From the IMG/VR virus record IMGVR_UViG_3300046519_000190, positions 46,852 to 110,851 of that record: a stretch of 64,000 nucleotides of DNA, one strand, 5' to 3'. Under the pieces are notes generated by a model. That model was not told where the DNA came from and searched no databases. It saw only the letters and a list, made by a program, of their open reading frames with translations. Of the stretch, positions 16,517 to 25,776 are shown one piece after another (position 1 is the stretch's first letter; each line of letters starts with the position of its first letter). The DNA is from a virus. Made by a program: the position numbers and the translations under genes.

Positions 16517-17242
16517 CTATTGGGAGAGAACTGCCGCACGGCGAAGCAGATCATTGCCGGTCTTGGGGAATGCGAACATGACCTGATCGCGGGTGATTTG
16601 GTTCTTGTCCATGATCGTGGAGAGCACACCTTCCGGCATGTTCGAACGCTTGATCTTGGTGAACAGGAAATTCAGGTAGTCGATCTGCTCCGGGCCTTCC
16701 TGAAAGTTGTCGGTGTTGAATGCTTCGTGGGCTGCGTAAAACGTGCTGTGAGACGTGCGGGCTACCCAACGCTCAACAACGTACTCGACCAGTGACGGAA
16801 GCCCTTGTAGGTGCTCTGGGACCGTTCTGGTGTACATCTGCGAGCTGCTGGGCAAGAAGTGCATGCGGGCTTTGTCGGCAAACAGCATTGCGTGCTCGCA
16901 ATAGAAGTCATACGGACACCCAATGCGGTCTGCCATCTGACGACCCTTCCAAAAACCAGTGATCGAGCGAGCGTCCAGTTCGAAGATGCAAGCCTTCTTC
17001 AAGCCTTTCATGTTCAAACCCATCCACAGGTCTGTACGCCGGCTGACAGCACGCTTGAGAGCCGCAGCATAGTGCTGAGCGTAGAGCTGGGTTGCTTGGG
17101 TGGGGTGCAGGAACCGGTAGTCCCAGAACTTGGTCTTATTGAGCTCCGCCTCTTCCTGGAGAAGCTTGATGGGGATGAACCGGAGTGCGAGCGCATCACA
17201 CTCAAGAGAGGACCATTCAGCGCCGGGATTTTGAGGGTTCAT
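16517..17242 (-). CDS. Hypothetical protein
   Basis: 241 residues from the ATG at 17242 (MNPQNPGAEWSSLE). Mixed alpha/beta, with aromatic and Met-rich stretches (LHPTQATQLYAQHYAAALKR). No catalytic motif recognised. It lies between PhoH and the Hfq-like gene, downstream of the dyad at 17327-17389. The ribosome site is weak (AGAGCAC). Confidence 0.75.
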   Translation of the reverse strand: MNPQNPGAEWSSLECDALALRFIPIKLLQEEAELNKTKFWDYRFLHPTQATQLYAQHYAAALKRAVSRRTDLWMGLNMKGLKKACIFELDARSITGFWKGRQMADRIGCPYDFYCEHAMLFADKARMHFLPSSSQMYTRTVPEHLQGLPSLVEYVVERWVARTSHSTFYAAHEAFNTDNFQEGPEQIDYLNFLFTKIKRSNMPEGVLSTIMDKNQITRDQVMFAFPKTGNDLLRRAAVLSQ

Positions 17243-17326
17243 CGTGGAGTGCTCTGCGTGATTCGAGCGACGATGATAGAGAGAAATGATCTGGGTTTGC
17301 AACGTGGACTTGCTTGGTGTCCGCGT

Positions 17327-17389
17327 CCAACTCTTCCCTATTTATAACAATCTTGTCTTGTAAGAAGTATTAAATAAGGGAAGAGTTGG
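17327..17389. promoter_or_regulatory. Long AT-rich dyad with CTTGTAAGAA core
   Basis: CCAACTCTTCCCT (17327-17339) and AGGGAAGAGTTGG (17377-17389) are perfect 13-base arms. The AT-rich interior contains TTATAA and CTTGTAAGAA. A second element with the same interior words lies at 47126-47192. Both sit at boundaries between gene modules. It may be a regulator binding site or an RNA hairpin. Confidence 0.55.
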
Positions 17390-17399
17390 CGTGGATTTA

Positions 17400-18170
17400 T
17401 CAGTCGCGGTAAGCCTTCACGACTTCACGAACCAGAGGGTCGCGGGTGATGTCGTCTTCGTCGAACTCGAACCGGCCCATCGTCTTGGCGTTGCGGAAAC
17501 GGTGGGTGGCGTCTGCCAGGCCATTGTCATCGCCGGCACGGTCAGACTGACGCAAGTCACCTGCTACGACGACCTTCGAACCTTCACCCAGGCGAGTCAG
17601 GAACATCTGCATCTGGCCTTTAGTGCTGTTCTGAGCTTCGTCCAGCAGAACGAAACTGTTACGGAAGGTCGAACCACGCATCATCATCAGAGGTGCGCCG
17701 ACGATCTTCTTGTAGGCGACGTAGCTTTCGACCTTCTTGGCGCCCAGCTTGCCTTCCAGAACTTCAAGAGCTGGGCCGATCCAGGCTTTGAACTTCTCCC
17801 ATTCGGTGCCAGGCAGGAAGCCCATGTCTTCGTCGCAACCCACCATTGGACGAGTGATGATGATCCGTTCGATTTCGTTGGCTTCGAGCATTTCGCAGGC
17901 CAGGCTGATGCTCAGGAAGGTCTTGCCGGTGCCCGCGGGACCGGTGATGAATGCCAGCCGGGTGTCTTCGATGACCTGAATGCAGCGCGCCTGTGATTCG
18001 TTGCGAGGCTCCAACTCGCCAAAGCGGATTCGGTTCATTTCGCGTTCGAGCTTGGCATCCGTTTCCCGTTGGGATGCGTTCAGCTCTGGGAACTTTTGAC
18101 CATGCTTACGCTCGCGGCGTGCTTCTTCGCGGCGTTCACGACGATTTTGACGGCTTTGATTCCCGGACAT
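17400..18170 (-). CDS. phoH: PhoH-like ATPase
   Basis: 256 residues. A charged N-terminus (RRERREEARRERKHG) precedes the P-loop GPAGTGKTFLS (about residue 80), Walker B VLLDEAQN and a GDLRQSD motif, the order seen in PhoH proteins. The family hydrolyses ATP and is linked to RNA metabolism; many phages carry it. It is the first gene of the replication side, directly after the lysis cassette. Confidence 0.9.
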   Translation of the reverse strand: MSGNQSRQNRRERREEARRERKHGQKFPELNASQRETDAKLEREMNRIRFGELEPRNESQARCIQVIEDTRLAFITGPAGTGKTFLSISLACEMLEANEIERIIITRPMVGCDEDMGFLPGTEWEKFKAWIGPALEVLEGKLGAKKVESYVAYKKIVGAPLMMMRGSTFRNSFVLLDEAQNSTKGQMQMFLTRLGEGSKVVVAGDLRQSDRAGDDNGLADATHRFRNAKTMGRFEFDEDDITRDPLVREVVKAYRD

Positions 18171-18180
18171 AGCTCATTCC

Positions 18181-18531
18181 TTACTTCAATGGCGAGGGTT
18201 TGACTGTCACCGGCTTCTTGACGGGAGCGGTTTCAATCTTGATCTTCAACGGTGAAGGCTGCTGCTTATCACCGCCGTTGATATTCTGGATAGAGATACA
18301 ACGCAGAACCTGGATCGAGCATGACTTGAGTTCAGCCTCAAGATCATCTACCGCTTTGGTCCAGTCTTCGTTACTTTTTGGGCGCGCTCTTCCCGGCATT
18401 ACGCACGGGACTAGAGGACATGCTTCCACTTGCCCCGTATTTTGTGGGGTCAGTGGTTGCGGCGCGCTCGTACTGCATCCCGAGCTTATCAGGCACAGCC
18501 ATAGCCATGTAGTCGCGAATAGCCTTGTCAT
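18181..18531 (-). CDS. Rz1: o-spanin lipoprotein (Rz1-like)
   Basis: 116 residues with a lipoprotein signal peptide ending in the lipobox ISSGC (mature Cys near residue 19), followed by Pro-rich and Lys-rich segments. Its first 160 bases overlap the 3' end of the i-spanin gene in another frame, the classic Rz/Rz1 arrangement. With its partner it would fuse inner and outer membranes in the last step of lysis. It is longer than lambda Rz1 at the C-terminus. Confidence 0.85.
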   Translation of the reverse strand: MTRLFATTWLWLCLISSGCSTSAPQPLTPQNTGQVEACPLVPCVMPGRARPKSNEDWTKAVDDLEAELKSCSIQVLRCISIQNINGGDKQQPSPLKIKIETAPVKKPVTVKPSPLK

Positions 18532-18820
18532 TTTTGATCAGCTCCTGGAGCGTGGCAGCGCGCGCTTTGTCTTGCTGCCTGATTTCATCCTGCATGTTTT
18601 GGACGTCTTTGCCAATCTCTAAAAGCGACTTGATGACGTTTTCACGACTCTGTGCCCACTCTCGTTCTTGGCTGATAGTGATGGTGTCTTTCTTGGCCTG
18701 GTCTTGCAGCGCAGTGATGGTCGCATCTTGCAAGGCGACACGACTCCGGCTGCGTTCAAGTTGCCAGGCACTGCCCAAACCAATCACTGCGATCAGGAGA
18801 ACCACACACAATCTCATCAT
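18371..18820 (-). CDS. Rz: i-spanin (Rz-like)
   Basis: 149 residues from the ATG at 18820, which overlaps the endolysin stop (ATGA). One N-terminal membrane anchor (LCVVLLIAVIGLGSA) is followed by a long coiled coil rich in Gln, Glu, Lys and Asp, the layout of Rz. The coiled coil would span the periplasm and engage the overlapping o-spanin. Confidence 0.87.
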   Translation of the reverse strand: MMRLCVVLLIAVIGLGSAWQLERSRSRVALQDATITALQDQAKKDTITISQEREWAQSRENVIKSLLEIGKDVQNMQDEIRQQDKARAATLQELIKNDKAIRDYMAMAVPDKLGMQYERAATTDPTKYGASGSMSSSPVRNAGKSAPKK

Positions 18821-19314
18821 GGGAAAGCACTCATGCAATAGGCTTCCTCGCGAAGCCGGCGTTGCCATACACCATAGCAGTTGTTGTCACGAACCGAGCA
18901 GTCCTGGCCACCTGCAAACTTCCAGCGTGGGAGCTGGTGACAAGCGTCCTCGAATTTACCCTGGACGAGCAGAGAGCGCGCTGTAGACGTTTTGAACTTC
19001 TGCCCACCCACGTTGAACGTGAAGCTTGTGAAAGAGACCAGAACGGGCTCAGGGAGCGTTACGCCCTGTGTTGTATCGAGCACGACTTGCATAGCTTTCC
19101 AGATGTCTGTGCGAAACAGGGTTTCGCAGGCAGCATTGGTGAGCACAAGACCTTTCTTCACTTCCGGGCCAGTGTGACCTCGACAGATCGTCCAGATTTT
19201 CACACTGTCCTGGTAGGCTTTCATGCTGATGCCTTCCTCTGGACCAATGAATGCGGCTGCGGCTGCGATGGCTCCAGCGAAAGTGGTGGCGATTACCTTG
19301 TTCTTAATCTCCAT
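18817..19314 (-). CDS. Endolysin, glycoside hydrolase 24 (T4-lysozyme type), SAR-like
   Basis: 165 residues. The N-terminal weakly hydrophobic, Ala-rich segment (VIATTFAGAIAAAAAFI) resembles a signal-anchor-release sequence. The catalytic triad spacing is intact: Glu in EEGISMKAYQD, Asp eight residues on and Thr five after that (WTICRGHTG), as in GH24 muramidases. Several Cys residues may support disulphide control of activation in the periplasm. The start overlaps the holin end. Confidence 0.92.
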   Translation of the reverse strand: MEIKNKVIATTFAGAIAAAAAFIGPEEGISMKAYQDSVKIWTICRGHTGPEVKKGLVLTNAACETLFRTDIWKAMQVVLDTTQGVTLPEPVLVSFTSFTFNVGGQKFKTSTARSLLVQGKFEDACHQLPRWKFAGGQDCSVRDNNCYGVWQRRLREEAYCMSAFP

Positions 19315-19543
19315 TTTTCTTCTCCTCTTTTGCCATCTTGCGTTTTTCGATCCAGCCTCTTCGCCACTCCATGATCTGCGCCCAGTATTTTGGAATCAAA
19401 AGACCGATCGACATCACCAGGTAAAGGAGCGTGAGGGCAGTGATCCATTCTGCTGGGGTCATGCCCATGAGAAGCGCTCCCGTTACTGCCGCCGGCGGTG
19501 CAATCTTTACTCCTTCGATGGAGATATCCAGGCCGGCGCTCAT
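19304..19543 (-). CDS. Holin
   Basis: 79 residues from MSAGLDISIEG, preceded by GAGGG; a 22-codon extension exists without a good ribosome site. One clear membrane segment (WITALTLLYLVMSIGLLIP) and a possible second weaker one (PPAAVTGALLMGM) are followed by a positively charged tail (EKRKMAKEEKKNGD). Position directly before a SAR-type endolysin suggests a pinholin-like role in membrane depolarisation. Confidence 0.8.
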   Translation of the reverse strand: MSAGLDISIEGVKIAPPAAVTGALLMGMTPAEWITALTLLYLVMSIGLLIPKYWAQIMEWRRGWIEKRKMAKEEKKNGD

Positions 19544-19638
19544 CTTTGAAAACCCTCGAATGGGATACAGAGCTTCATCATTGATCCAAAGTTGATGGAG
19601 TGCCGACATTCTATTTCATGGAGTGGCCTTTAGAGAAC

Positions 19639-19664
19639 AAAAAAGGGCCAGACGGCCCTTTTTG
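19639..19664. terminator. Bidirectional intrinsic terminator before holin
   Basis: AAAAAGGGCC and GGCCCTTTTT pair perfectly around AGAC, giving T-tracts on both strands. It separates the tail-fibre group from the lysis cassette on the minus strand. Confidence 0.9.
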
Positions 19665-19680
19665 TTTCATCAATTTGACA

Positions 19681-19896
19681 TCACTTGGTCTTTGCGACGC
19701 TCGCCTTCTCAGGCACGGCAACAGAGACCGAAACTTGAGCGGTGTAAGTGCCCAAAAGTTCAGCGACGTGAACGACCGCTTGAGGGGTTACAGCCATCAC
19801 TTCCTTCGCTCGGGCATCGGCCGCTTCTTGGGTGTCGAAGCGCTCAGCGTTGACCGGATCGAAAGGACTGGTGGTATTGTAAACGAAATAGGACAT
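19681..19896 (-). CDS. Small hypothetical protein
   Basis: 71 residues starting MSYFVYNTTSPFDPVNAERF. The N-terminus looks like a small beta/alpha module, and the C-terminus ends in an Ala/Val/Lys tail. It sits between the DUF1353 gene and the terminator. No family recognised. Confidence 0.7.
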   Translation of the reverse strand: MSYFVYNTTSPFDPVNAERFDTQEAADARAKEVMAVTPQAVVHVAELLGTYTAQVSVSVAVPEKASVAKTK

Positions 19897-19914
19897 GGTG
19901 TTTCTCCGATTGAT

Positions 19915-20295
19915 TTAAGGTTGTTTCGCGGCGGCGTAAGACTTCGCGCCACCAATGCGAACTCCGGCCCAGAAGAGCCACGCTCGCCATTTTGCCACAC
20001 CTTCTGCTCGAAGTGCTCGGTACAGAATATCGTCGCAGTCTTTGCGGCTCAAGTTCCGTACCGAGTACAGGTAGTCATGAACGGTGGCGCTGTAGTTGCC
20101 GTACCCAGCCACCAGGGCATAGAGCACGAACAGCAGGATGTTATGCAGAGAGCGGATGCTGGCGTAGTCGGTTTCGAACTTGGCTGGGACAGTGATCATC
20201 CCGGCCTTTTCGTCTTCGAAAACGAGCACGTCCAGAAGAACGTGCTCCCACTTGCTGATTTGTTCCGTTTTCAGAGTGGTCCAGAATTTGCTCAT
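19915..20295 (-). CDS. DUF1353-like phage protein
   Basis: 126 residues. The pattern FETDYASI, then HDYLY, then D-x2-LYRAL and a terminal AGVRIGG matches my recollection of the DUF1353 family, common near phage tail-fibre and lysis genes. Biochemical function is not established. A hydrophobic centre (HNILLFVLYALVAGYG) could associate with the membrane. Confidence 0.75.
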   Translation of the reverse strand: MSKFWTTLKTEQISKWEHVLLDVLVFEDEKAGMITVPAKFETDYASIRSLHNILLFVLYALVAGYGNYSATVHDYLYSVRNLSRKDCDDILYRALRAEGVAKWRAWLFWAGVRIGGAKSYAAAKQP

Positions 20296-20798
20296 GCAGA
20301 GGTTCCTTTGTTCGCAGAAGTGTTTGGCCAGCCTTCGTCAAGCATCGACTCAGTGTAGCTGCCATCCAGAACGGCGTCGACCAGCTCAGACTCTCTGTTG
20401 TAGCACTCCTGAACGTAGTCACCAACCTTGTCGCCGATGTAGATCAGGGTTGCTGCGTCCAGTGTCATGAAGCCGCCTGTGGTGAGCTTCCAGTTCACCG
20501 TGTAGGCCGAGTCACGTTGAGCCCGTAGCGAAGCCGCTGTGAGCTTCATCTGGGTTGTCCGGTCTGTGTAGACCGGCATCCCCTGGACTTCCATGCCGGC
20601 CGTCTCTTCGATGAAGCGACGATCAGCGATGGCTTTCAAGTTGTTGGCTTTAATTTCGTCCGCAGTGTACTCCGGGTCGGGAGTGTTTCCACCCTCGACC
20701 CAAGCCAGGTATTCCTGATAGCAGCGGTTTTCTGGATCGACGGGGATGATTGCCCCGTCTTCCACTCGCTCGATCCCATATGGATTCAATTTGTACAT
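20292..20798 (-). CDS. Tail fibre assembly/partner protein (DUF4376-like)
   Basis: 168 residues from the ATG at 20798, which has AAGGGGAAG upstream; the longer frame overlaps the fibre gene end and is rejected. The N-terminal YKLNPYGIERVEDGAIIPVDPEN..YQEYLAWVEGGNTPDP is a tail-fibre-partner signature, and the C-terminal part resembles DUF4376. It overlaps the DUF1353 gene by 4 bases. Confidence 0.8.
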   Translation of the reverse strand: MYKLNPYGIERVEDGAIIPVDPENRCYQEYLAWVEGGNTPDPEYTADEIKANNLKAIADRRFIEETAGMEVQGMPVYTDRTTQMKLTAASLRAQRDSAYTVNWKLTTGGFMTLDAATLIYIGDKVGDYVQECYNRESELVDAVLDGSYTESMLDEGWPNTSANKGTSA

Positions 20799-20808
20799 GG
20801 TCTTCCCC

Positions 20809-23800
20809 TTAGAAGTCGCAGTCTGCGGCCATAGTGAAGTCAGCGTCAGAGGTTGAGAGAGTGTTACCAGGCAAACGGAAGCTGCCCACCCCACCACTCG
20901 AATCCGGGCCGTAGTCTGCGCCACCAGTGTTACCCACAGTCAGATACAGAGTTGGCGAAGCGCGCTTCGTTACCTTGTACGGTCTGTGGTTCCAGCGAGG
21001 CTGGTTGGTTGCAACAGTACCTGGAACCTCTTCGTAATACCGTTGGCAACGACGAATCTCTTCGCTGTAGTCAATCCGCTCGAAAGTGGTTGCAGCCAGA
21101 CCTTGCTCAAGCTGCACGTATGCAACCTGAACCCATGCACCAGCAGAGCTGCCCCATGCAGAGATGCCAGTACCAGCCGGGCCGGTGATGTAGTTACCAC
21201 TCACCCACTTGTTGAGGTTTGCAGCAGTTACAGCCAGCGAACCGTTGTTCAGACCGCAGAAGAGGATCGACAAGCCGGCGCCCGTACCCTGACTGATGGT
21301 AAATGGCAGAGCTGGAAGGTTGATTTCCATTTTCTGCGGCGTACCAGCAGTCGCGGTGTAGCTGAACTGTGCCACATACGAGAAGGCGTTATCACCACTG
21401 CGAATCGAAACGTAATACTTGCCGCCTACCGACGCTGCGAACCAGAAAGACAAGCTGGCTGGCTGCGAGGAAAGCTCGTAGCAGTTGGCTTGTTCGATGA
21501 TATGGCTCGGGCCAGCCCAGTAGAAAGCACTCCCCAGGTTCGTTACCACGGCGTTACAAGTGGTTCGAGCCCAGAAGGTCGGAACGTTGTTCACACCAAC
21601 AGCGGCATTTCGAGACCCGGCGATAGTCCCGCCAGCCCCACCGTTGGTGAATTTCCAACGGTCACAGATGTAGCCGTTTGCAGTGCCTGCAATAGCTGCA
21701 CTGGTAGGACGGTTAGCAACCTGGAACGCGCCGTTCATGACGCGGTTACGACCCATCACGTTGAGCGAAGCTCGGTTACGATCAGGCCAGGCGTTGCTGA
21801 ACACTTCATACCAAATGCCAGTGAACACACCCCCGGTGACGATACGCCAGAACTCACGGTTGACGTTGGTGCCGCTGTAGCAGCGGTAGCGCTGATATTG
21901 GGTGTTCGCATCCCACTGCTGAACTTCCAACAAGTCACCGGCAGCGGAAGCGCCAATATCTGGAGGGAAGCCGGTAGCGCCAGTAGTAATACGGTACGCA
22001 CCGGAAGCCAACAGTTGGTTAATGTTGGTTGTCGATTGAGCTGGACCGCCGATACCGAAGTCACCCACCTTGAGCAGACGACCGGTAGTAGCGTCGAGAC
22101 CAGAACTGGTTGGAACCAGACCCAATGCAGTCTGAGCACCCGCTTGAGTGGTCGCACCAGTACCGCCCTGTGCAATCGACAGCGCTGTAGTCAGACCAGC
22201 CAGAGAGGTGATGTCAGAGTTTGCACCAGCAGCAGCGCTCTCTTTCCACGCAGTCCATACGCCACCAGCCTGAGTACGCCAGAACATACGGCTCGTGCCG
22301 CCCAACTGAACCGCCATCTGCATGCAGCCGCCAGCGTTGTATGGGGCGGTGATCACAGACAGGTTGCCCGCAAGCGGGATGTTCAGCGTCGTGTTAGTGG
22401 TACGACAGAAACCGCCCAGAGTCTCAGCGTTCAGATCGGTAGCCAGCGGGCCAATCGCAGTACCCACACCCAATGCAGCCAGAGCGTTCTGGACAAACGC
22501 GGTGCTCGCGGCGTCAGCGGTGTTGGTGCCATCAGCCAGAGTGGTGATACCCAGGCCGTTGTTGATGTTGACCTTACCAGTTGTGAGGTTGACAGCAAAC
22601 GGGCGGAAGGCGTTGTAGTTGCCGAACTGATCACCACTGTTGGTCAGCATCAGGTACAGCGAACCACCGTCGTTACGCCAGAAGGTGCCGTAGTTGCCAG
22701 AGACGATTCGGAAGTTGTTGCCGCTCGTGGAAGCAATCTCGCCAGCAGCGAGGATCGAATCGAAACCGGTGTTCGAGTAGCTGATGCCAGTACCGATCAC
22801 AGTCAGATCAGCGGAGCGACCTTGCGCAACCGTTTTACCAGCGTTACCTACAGCGCCCGCACGAATGGTTACACCGAAGTTGCCCGTGGTCAGGTTGTAA
22901 ACGGTGTATCTGCCGCTCACTGCCGGAACGATCACGCTCACGTCTGCGCCCAGAGCCCCTGTGAGGTACAGAACCCCGTTGGCTGCTTCTGCTGCGGTCA
23001 GAGTGACGTTGGTGTTGCTCAGCGCCTTACTAGTGATGCCGCTGATCATGCCTGCAACCAGAGCTGGGATACCCAGAGTGGCTTGAGCTGCCGCTGCGGT
23101 GGTGTCATCCAGCACAGTACGCATGAAGGTAGTCACACCGGTGTTCATGGAAATGATTTCGCTGAACACAGGAGGGTTTGCAGCCGAAGAGCAGAAACCA
23201 GTCCAAGTACGACCGTTCGAGTAATCAACGAACAGACCGGTGTAGCCGCCCAGAGTGTCGCGACGACCAGTGATAGTCCAGATACCGAAGCTCGGGTTTA
23301 CGCCAGCTTGGTCAGTCGGCACGGTGCAGCCGTTGGTCTTCGAGGCACCTACGTCAATGAAGCCGCTCCAACCAGATGGCTTGCCCCAGTCAGCGTCAGA
23401 GGCGAGAGCGATCTTGATACCGGCGACGTTGCCGATACCGAAGTCACCCACCTTCATCACGCTACCCTGAGTGGTATCCAGGTTCGAAGTGGTTTTGACC
23501 AGGTTGCTCGACGACCAGGATTCAGACCATGCAGTCCACACGTTGTTGTTCGACGAACGCTGGAACATGCGAGTTTGGCTCTGCGGCATTGCAATTTGCT
23601 GGCAGTAGTTGTTCGCATTGGTCATGGTGATCAGCTTGCAAGAACCTGCAACCGGGCCGTCTGTGCAAGCAGAGCCCATCAGGTAGAAGCCAGTCGCCTT
23701 CATGTCGTTGTAGCTACCCGACGCTACGTCTGCCAGGTCTGTTGCGCCCAGACCGAACGCGCCTACTTGCAGCAGAGCGTTCTTGGTGTTGTCGTAGAAG

Positions 23801-25731
23801 TCGTCTTGAATCGGCAGAGTCTTGCGCTTCGAGATATTCGGCTCTGCGATGTAGATCACACCGCCAGTAGGGAATGTCGATTCAGCTACAACCATCATTC
23901 TCATGCGGTAGGTGGTCGCCGAAGCTTTGACGGTGCCGTACACACGCTGCCAGCCGCCTTTGGTGTTGTCATACGTAGCAACACGAGTGTTCTGAATCGT
24001 AGCGCCAGTCGCTGTGTATTCACCAACGAACAGGCTCAGAGTTGTGCCGGTAGTCGCGTTACCGGTTGCAGTGAGGTATGCAGATAGATCGAGCTTCTCG
24101 CCTGGTGCGACTGGAATCCAGTCATCGGCGTTAACAGATGGGAAGACCAGGTATCCGGCGTTACCAGAAGCTGTGCGAGTCAAGGTTGCCATGCGAGCGC
24201 TTGGGCAACCTGCTGGGACGGCAGAGTCTGCTGCTACGGCGTAACCCAGAGTGTGACCAGCGCTGTTGATGATCGGCAAAGAACCGCTTGCAACCAACAT
24301 CGGGTTGGCTACCCAGTTGTCCGGCATCTTGTCAGTGCCACCCAGGTTGCCCGAGGAAGCGGCAGCAGCGGAAGCAGCAGCATCAGCAGCGCTTTGAGCG
24401 GCAGCAGTCTTGCTGGTGTTCGCGTTGGTCTCGGACGTTGCAGCGTTGGTAGCAGAAGTCGCAGCGGCAGTCTTGCTGGTGTTCGCAGCAGTAGCGCTGG
24501 CAGCAGCGTTCGTTTCGCTGGTCTTCGAGTTGGTCTCAGAAGTCTTCGCAGCGGTCTGACTTGCAAGCGCAGCAGCAGCCGAAGCAGCAGCGTTGGTTTC
24601 ACTGGTGCCGGCGTTCGTCTTGCTCGTTGCAGCCTGAGTAGCGCTGGTAGCAGCAGCAGTTGCCGAGCCAGCAGCAGCAACCTTGCTGGAGTTCGCGTTG
24701 GTTTCACTGGTAGCGGCGTTTGTAGCCGAAGTTGCAGCGGCAGTCTTCGAAGCCAGAGCGTTCGTTTCAGAGGTCGCAGCGGCCACTTTCGAAGCGTTTG
24801 CGTTGGTCTCAGAAGTCGAAGCGTTGGTAGCCGAAGTAGCAGCAGCCAATTTCGAGGTGTTCGCAGCAGTAGCAGAGCCGGCAGCGTTGGTCTCAGAAGT
24901 ACCAGCAGCGTTCTTGCTCGCCAATGCAGCGGCAGCACTCGCAGCGGCGTTGGTTTCCGAAGTCTTGGAGTTCGTTTCGCTGGTCTTCGAGTTCGTTTCC
25001 GAAGTCTTCGCAGCGGTCTGACTTGCCAACGATGCGGCAGCAGAAGTAGCCGAAGCTGTTGCGGAGTTTGCAGCGGCCACCTTCGACGCATTCACGGTGC
25101 TTTCGCTACCAGCAGCGTTGGTTGCGGAAGTAGCAGCAGCAGTCGCAGAACCTGCGGCCGCAGTAGCACTACCAGCAGCAGCGGTCTTCGAAGTGTTGGC
25201 GTTGGTCTCAGAGGTCTTCGCGTTGGTCTCAGAGGTCTTCGCAGCGGTTTGGCTCGCAAGTGCGGCAGTGGCGCTTGTCTTCGCAGCAGTCGCTTGGTTC
25301 TGAGCATCGGTGTAACCGAACGACAGAAGTTCCGGGCACGCGAACAGGCGAGTCGTACCGTAGCGGTCAGTGATCGGGTAGAAACCGTTGCCGTTCGGGC
25401 CACCAGTCTTCGTACCAGTCTGCCAATCGGTGAACTCGGCCATGTTGGTCTGACGGTCAGACAAGAAGGCTTCGATCTTGACGGTCAGATCACGGAAGTT
25501 GACCGCTTGCACAAAGCGAACGATCACGTATTTGAAGGAGCCGGATACCTTCGAAGCGACATCGACCTTGATATGAGTGTCGTCATTGACGGACACCGCC
25601 TCAAAGCACTGGTTGCTTTCGCAGATGATCAGGTCGCCAGGGGAAACGTTGGTCGAAAACGCAGTACCAACACCGACGAGAACGTCACTGTTGGCTGTCA
25701 GCGTCAGCGTGCCTTCACGATATGCTCTCAC
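20809..25731 (-). CDS. Large tail fibre with Ala/Ser/Thr repeat shaft
   Basis: 1640 residues. The N-terminal 140 residues form a virion-attachment domain (LTLTANSDVLVGVGTAFSTN). Residues about 145-460 are a shaft of heptad-like units rich in Ala, Ser, Thr and Asn. Then come three or four pyocin-knob-like modules, each ending in motifs such as VWTAWSE, VWTAWKE and GIWYEVFS, and a C-terminal receptor-binding region beginning MNGAFQVANRPTSA. It would be the side or terminal fibre contacting the host surface. Downstream are its probable assembly genes. Confidence 0.9.
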   Translation of the reverse strand: MRAYREGTLTLTANSDVLVGVGTAFSTNVSPGDLIICESNQCFEAVSVNDDTHIKVDVASKVSGSFKYVIVRFVQAVNFRDLTVKIEAFLSDRQTNMAEFTDWQTGTKTGGPNGNGFYPITDRYGTTRLFACPELLSFGYTDAQNQATAAKTSATAALASQTAAKTSETNAKTSETNANTSKTAAAGSATAAAGSATAAATSATNAAGSESTVNASKVAAANSATASATSAAASLASQTAAKTSETNSKTSETNSKTSETNAAASAAAALASKNAAGTSETNAAGSATAANTSKLAAATSATNASTSETNANASKVAAATSETNALASKTAAATSATNAATSETNANSSKVAAAGSATAAATSATQAATSKTNAGTSETNAAASAAAALASQTAAKTSETNSKTSETNAAASATAANTSKTAAATSATNAATSETNANTSKTAAAQSAADAAASAAAASSGNLGGTDKMPDNWVANPMLVASGSLPIINSAGHTLGYAVAADSAVPAGCPSARMATLTRTASGNAGYLVFPSVNADDWIPVAPGEKLDLSAYLTATGNATTGTTLSLFVGEYTATGATIQNTRVATYDNTKGGWQRVYGTVKASATTYRMRMMVVAESTFPTGGVIYIAEPNISKRKTLPIQDDFYDNTKNALLQVGAFGLGATDLADVASGSYNDMKATGFYLMGSACTDGPVAGSCKLITMTNANNYCQQIAMPQSQTRMFQRSSNNNVWTAWSESWSSSNLVKTTSNLDTTQGSVMKVGDFGIGNVAGIKIALASDADWGKPSGWSGFIDVGASKTNGCTVPTDQAGVNPSFGIWTITGRRDTLGGYTGLFVDYSNGRTWTGFCSSAANPPVFSEIISMNTGVTTFMRTVLDDTTAAAAQATLGIPALVAGMISGITSKALSNTNVTLTAAEAANGVLYLTGALGADVSVIVPAVSGRYTVYNLTTGNFGVTIRAGAVGNAGKTVAQGRSADLTVIGTGISYSNTGFDSILAAGEIASTSGNNFRIVSGNYGTFWRNDGGSLYLMLTNSGDQFGNYNAFRPFAVNLTTGKVNINNGLGITTLADGTNTADAASTAFVQNALAALGVGTAIGPLATDLNAETLGGFCRTTNTTLNIPLAGNLSVITAPYNAGGCMQMAVQLGGTSRMFWRTQAGGVWTAWKESAAAGANSDITSLAGLTTALSIAQGGTGATTQAGAQTALGLVPTSSGLDATTGRLLKVGDFGIGGPAQSTTNINQLLASGAYRITTGATGFPPDIGASAAGDLLEVQQWDANTQYQRYRCYSGTNVNREFWRIVTGGVFTGIWYEVFSNAWPDRNRASLNVMGRNRVMNGAFQVANRPTSAAIAGTANGYICDRWKFTNGGAGGTIAGSRNAAVGVNNVPTFWARTTCNAVVTNLGSAFYWAGPSHIIEQANCYELSSQPASLSFWFAASVGGKYYVSIRSGDNAFSYVAQFSYTATAGTPQKMEINLPALPFTISQGTGAGLSILFCGLNNGSLAVTAANLNKWVSGNYITGPAGTGISAWGSSAGAWVQVAYVQLEQGLAATTFERIDYSEEIRRCQRYYEEVPGTVATNQPRWNHRPYKVTKRASPTLYLTVGNTGGADYGPDSSGGVGSFRLPGNTLSTSDADFTMAADCDF
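24348..25310 (-). repeat. Degenerate tandem repeats coding the fibre shaft
   Basis: About 960 bases encode repeated 7-residue units of the type AATSATN, AATSETN and ANTSKTA. The DNA shows recurrent gcagcagt, ttggtctc and gaagtc words. Such tracts can expand or contract by recombination and alter shaft length. Confidence 0.85.
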
Positions 25732-25776
25732 TGTATCGCCTCATGTAGATTGGACTATCGGGTGACTATATCACGA

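Noticed and set aside
20986-24087. Plus-strand open frame of about 1000 codons antisense to the tail fibre
   Set aside because: It mirrors the codon-position bias of the fibre gene, is Arg/Ser/Thr/His-rich without domains, and has no ribosome site; it is a shadow frame.
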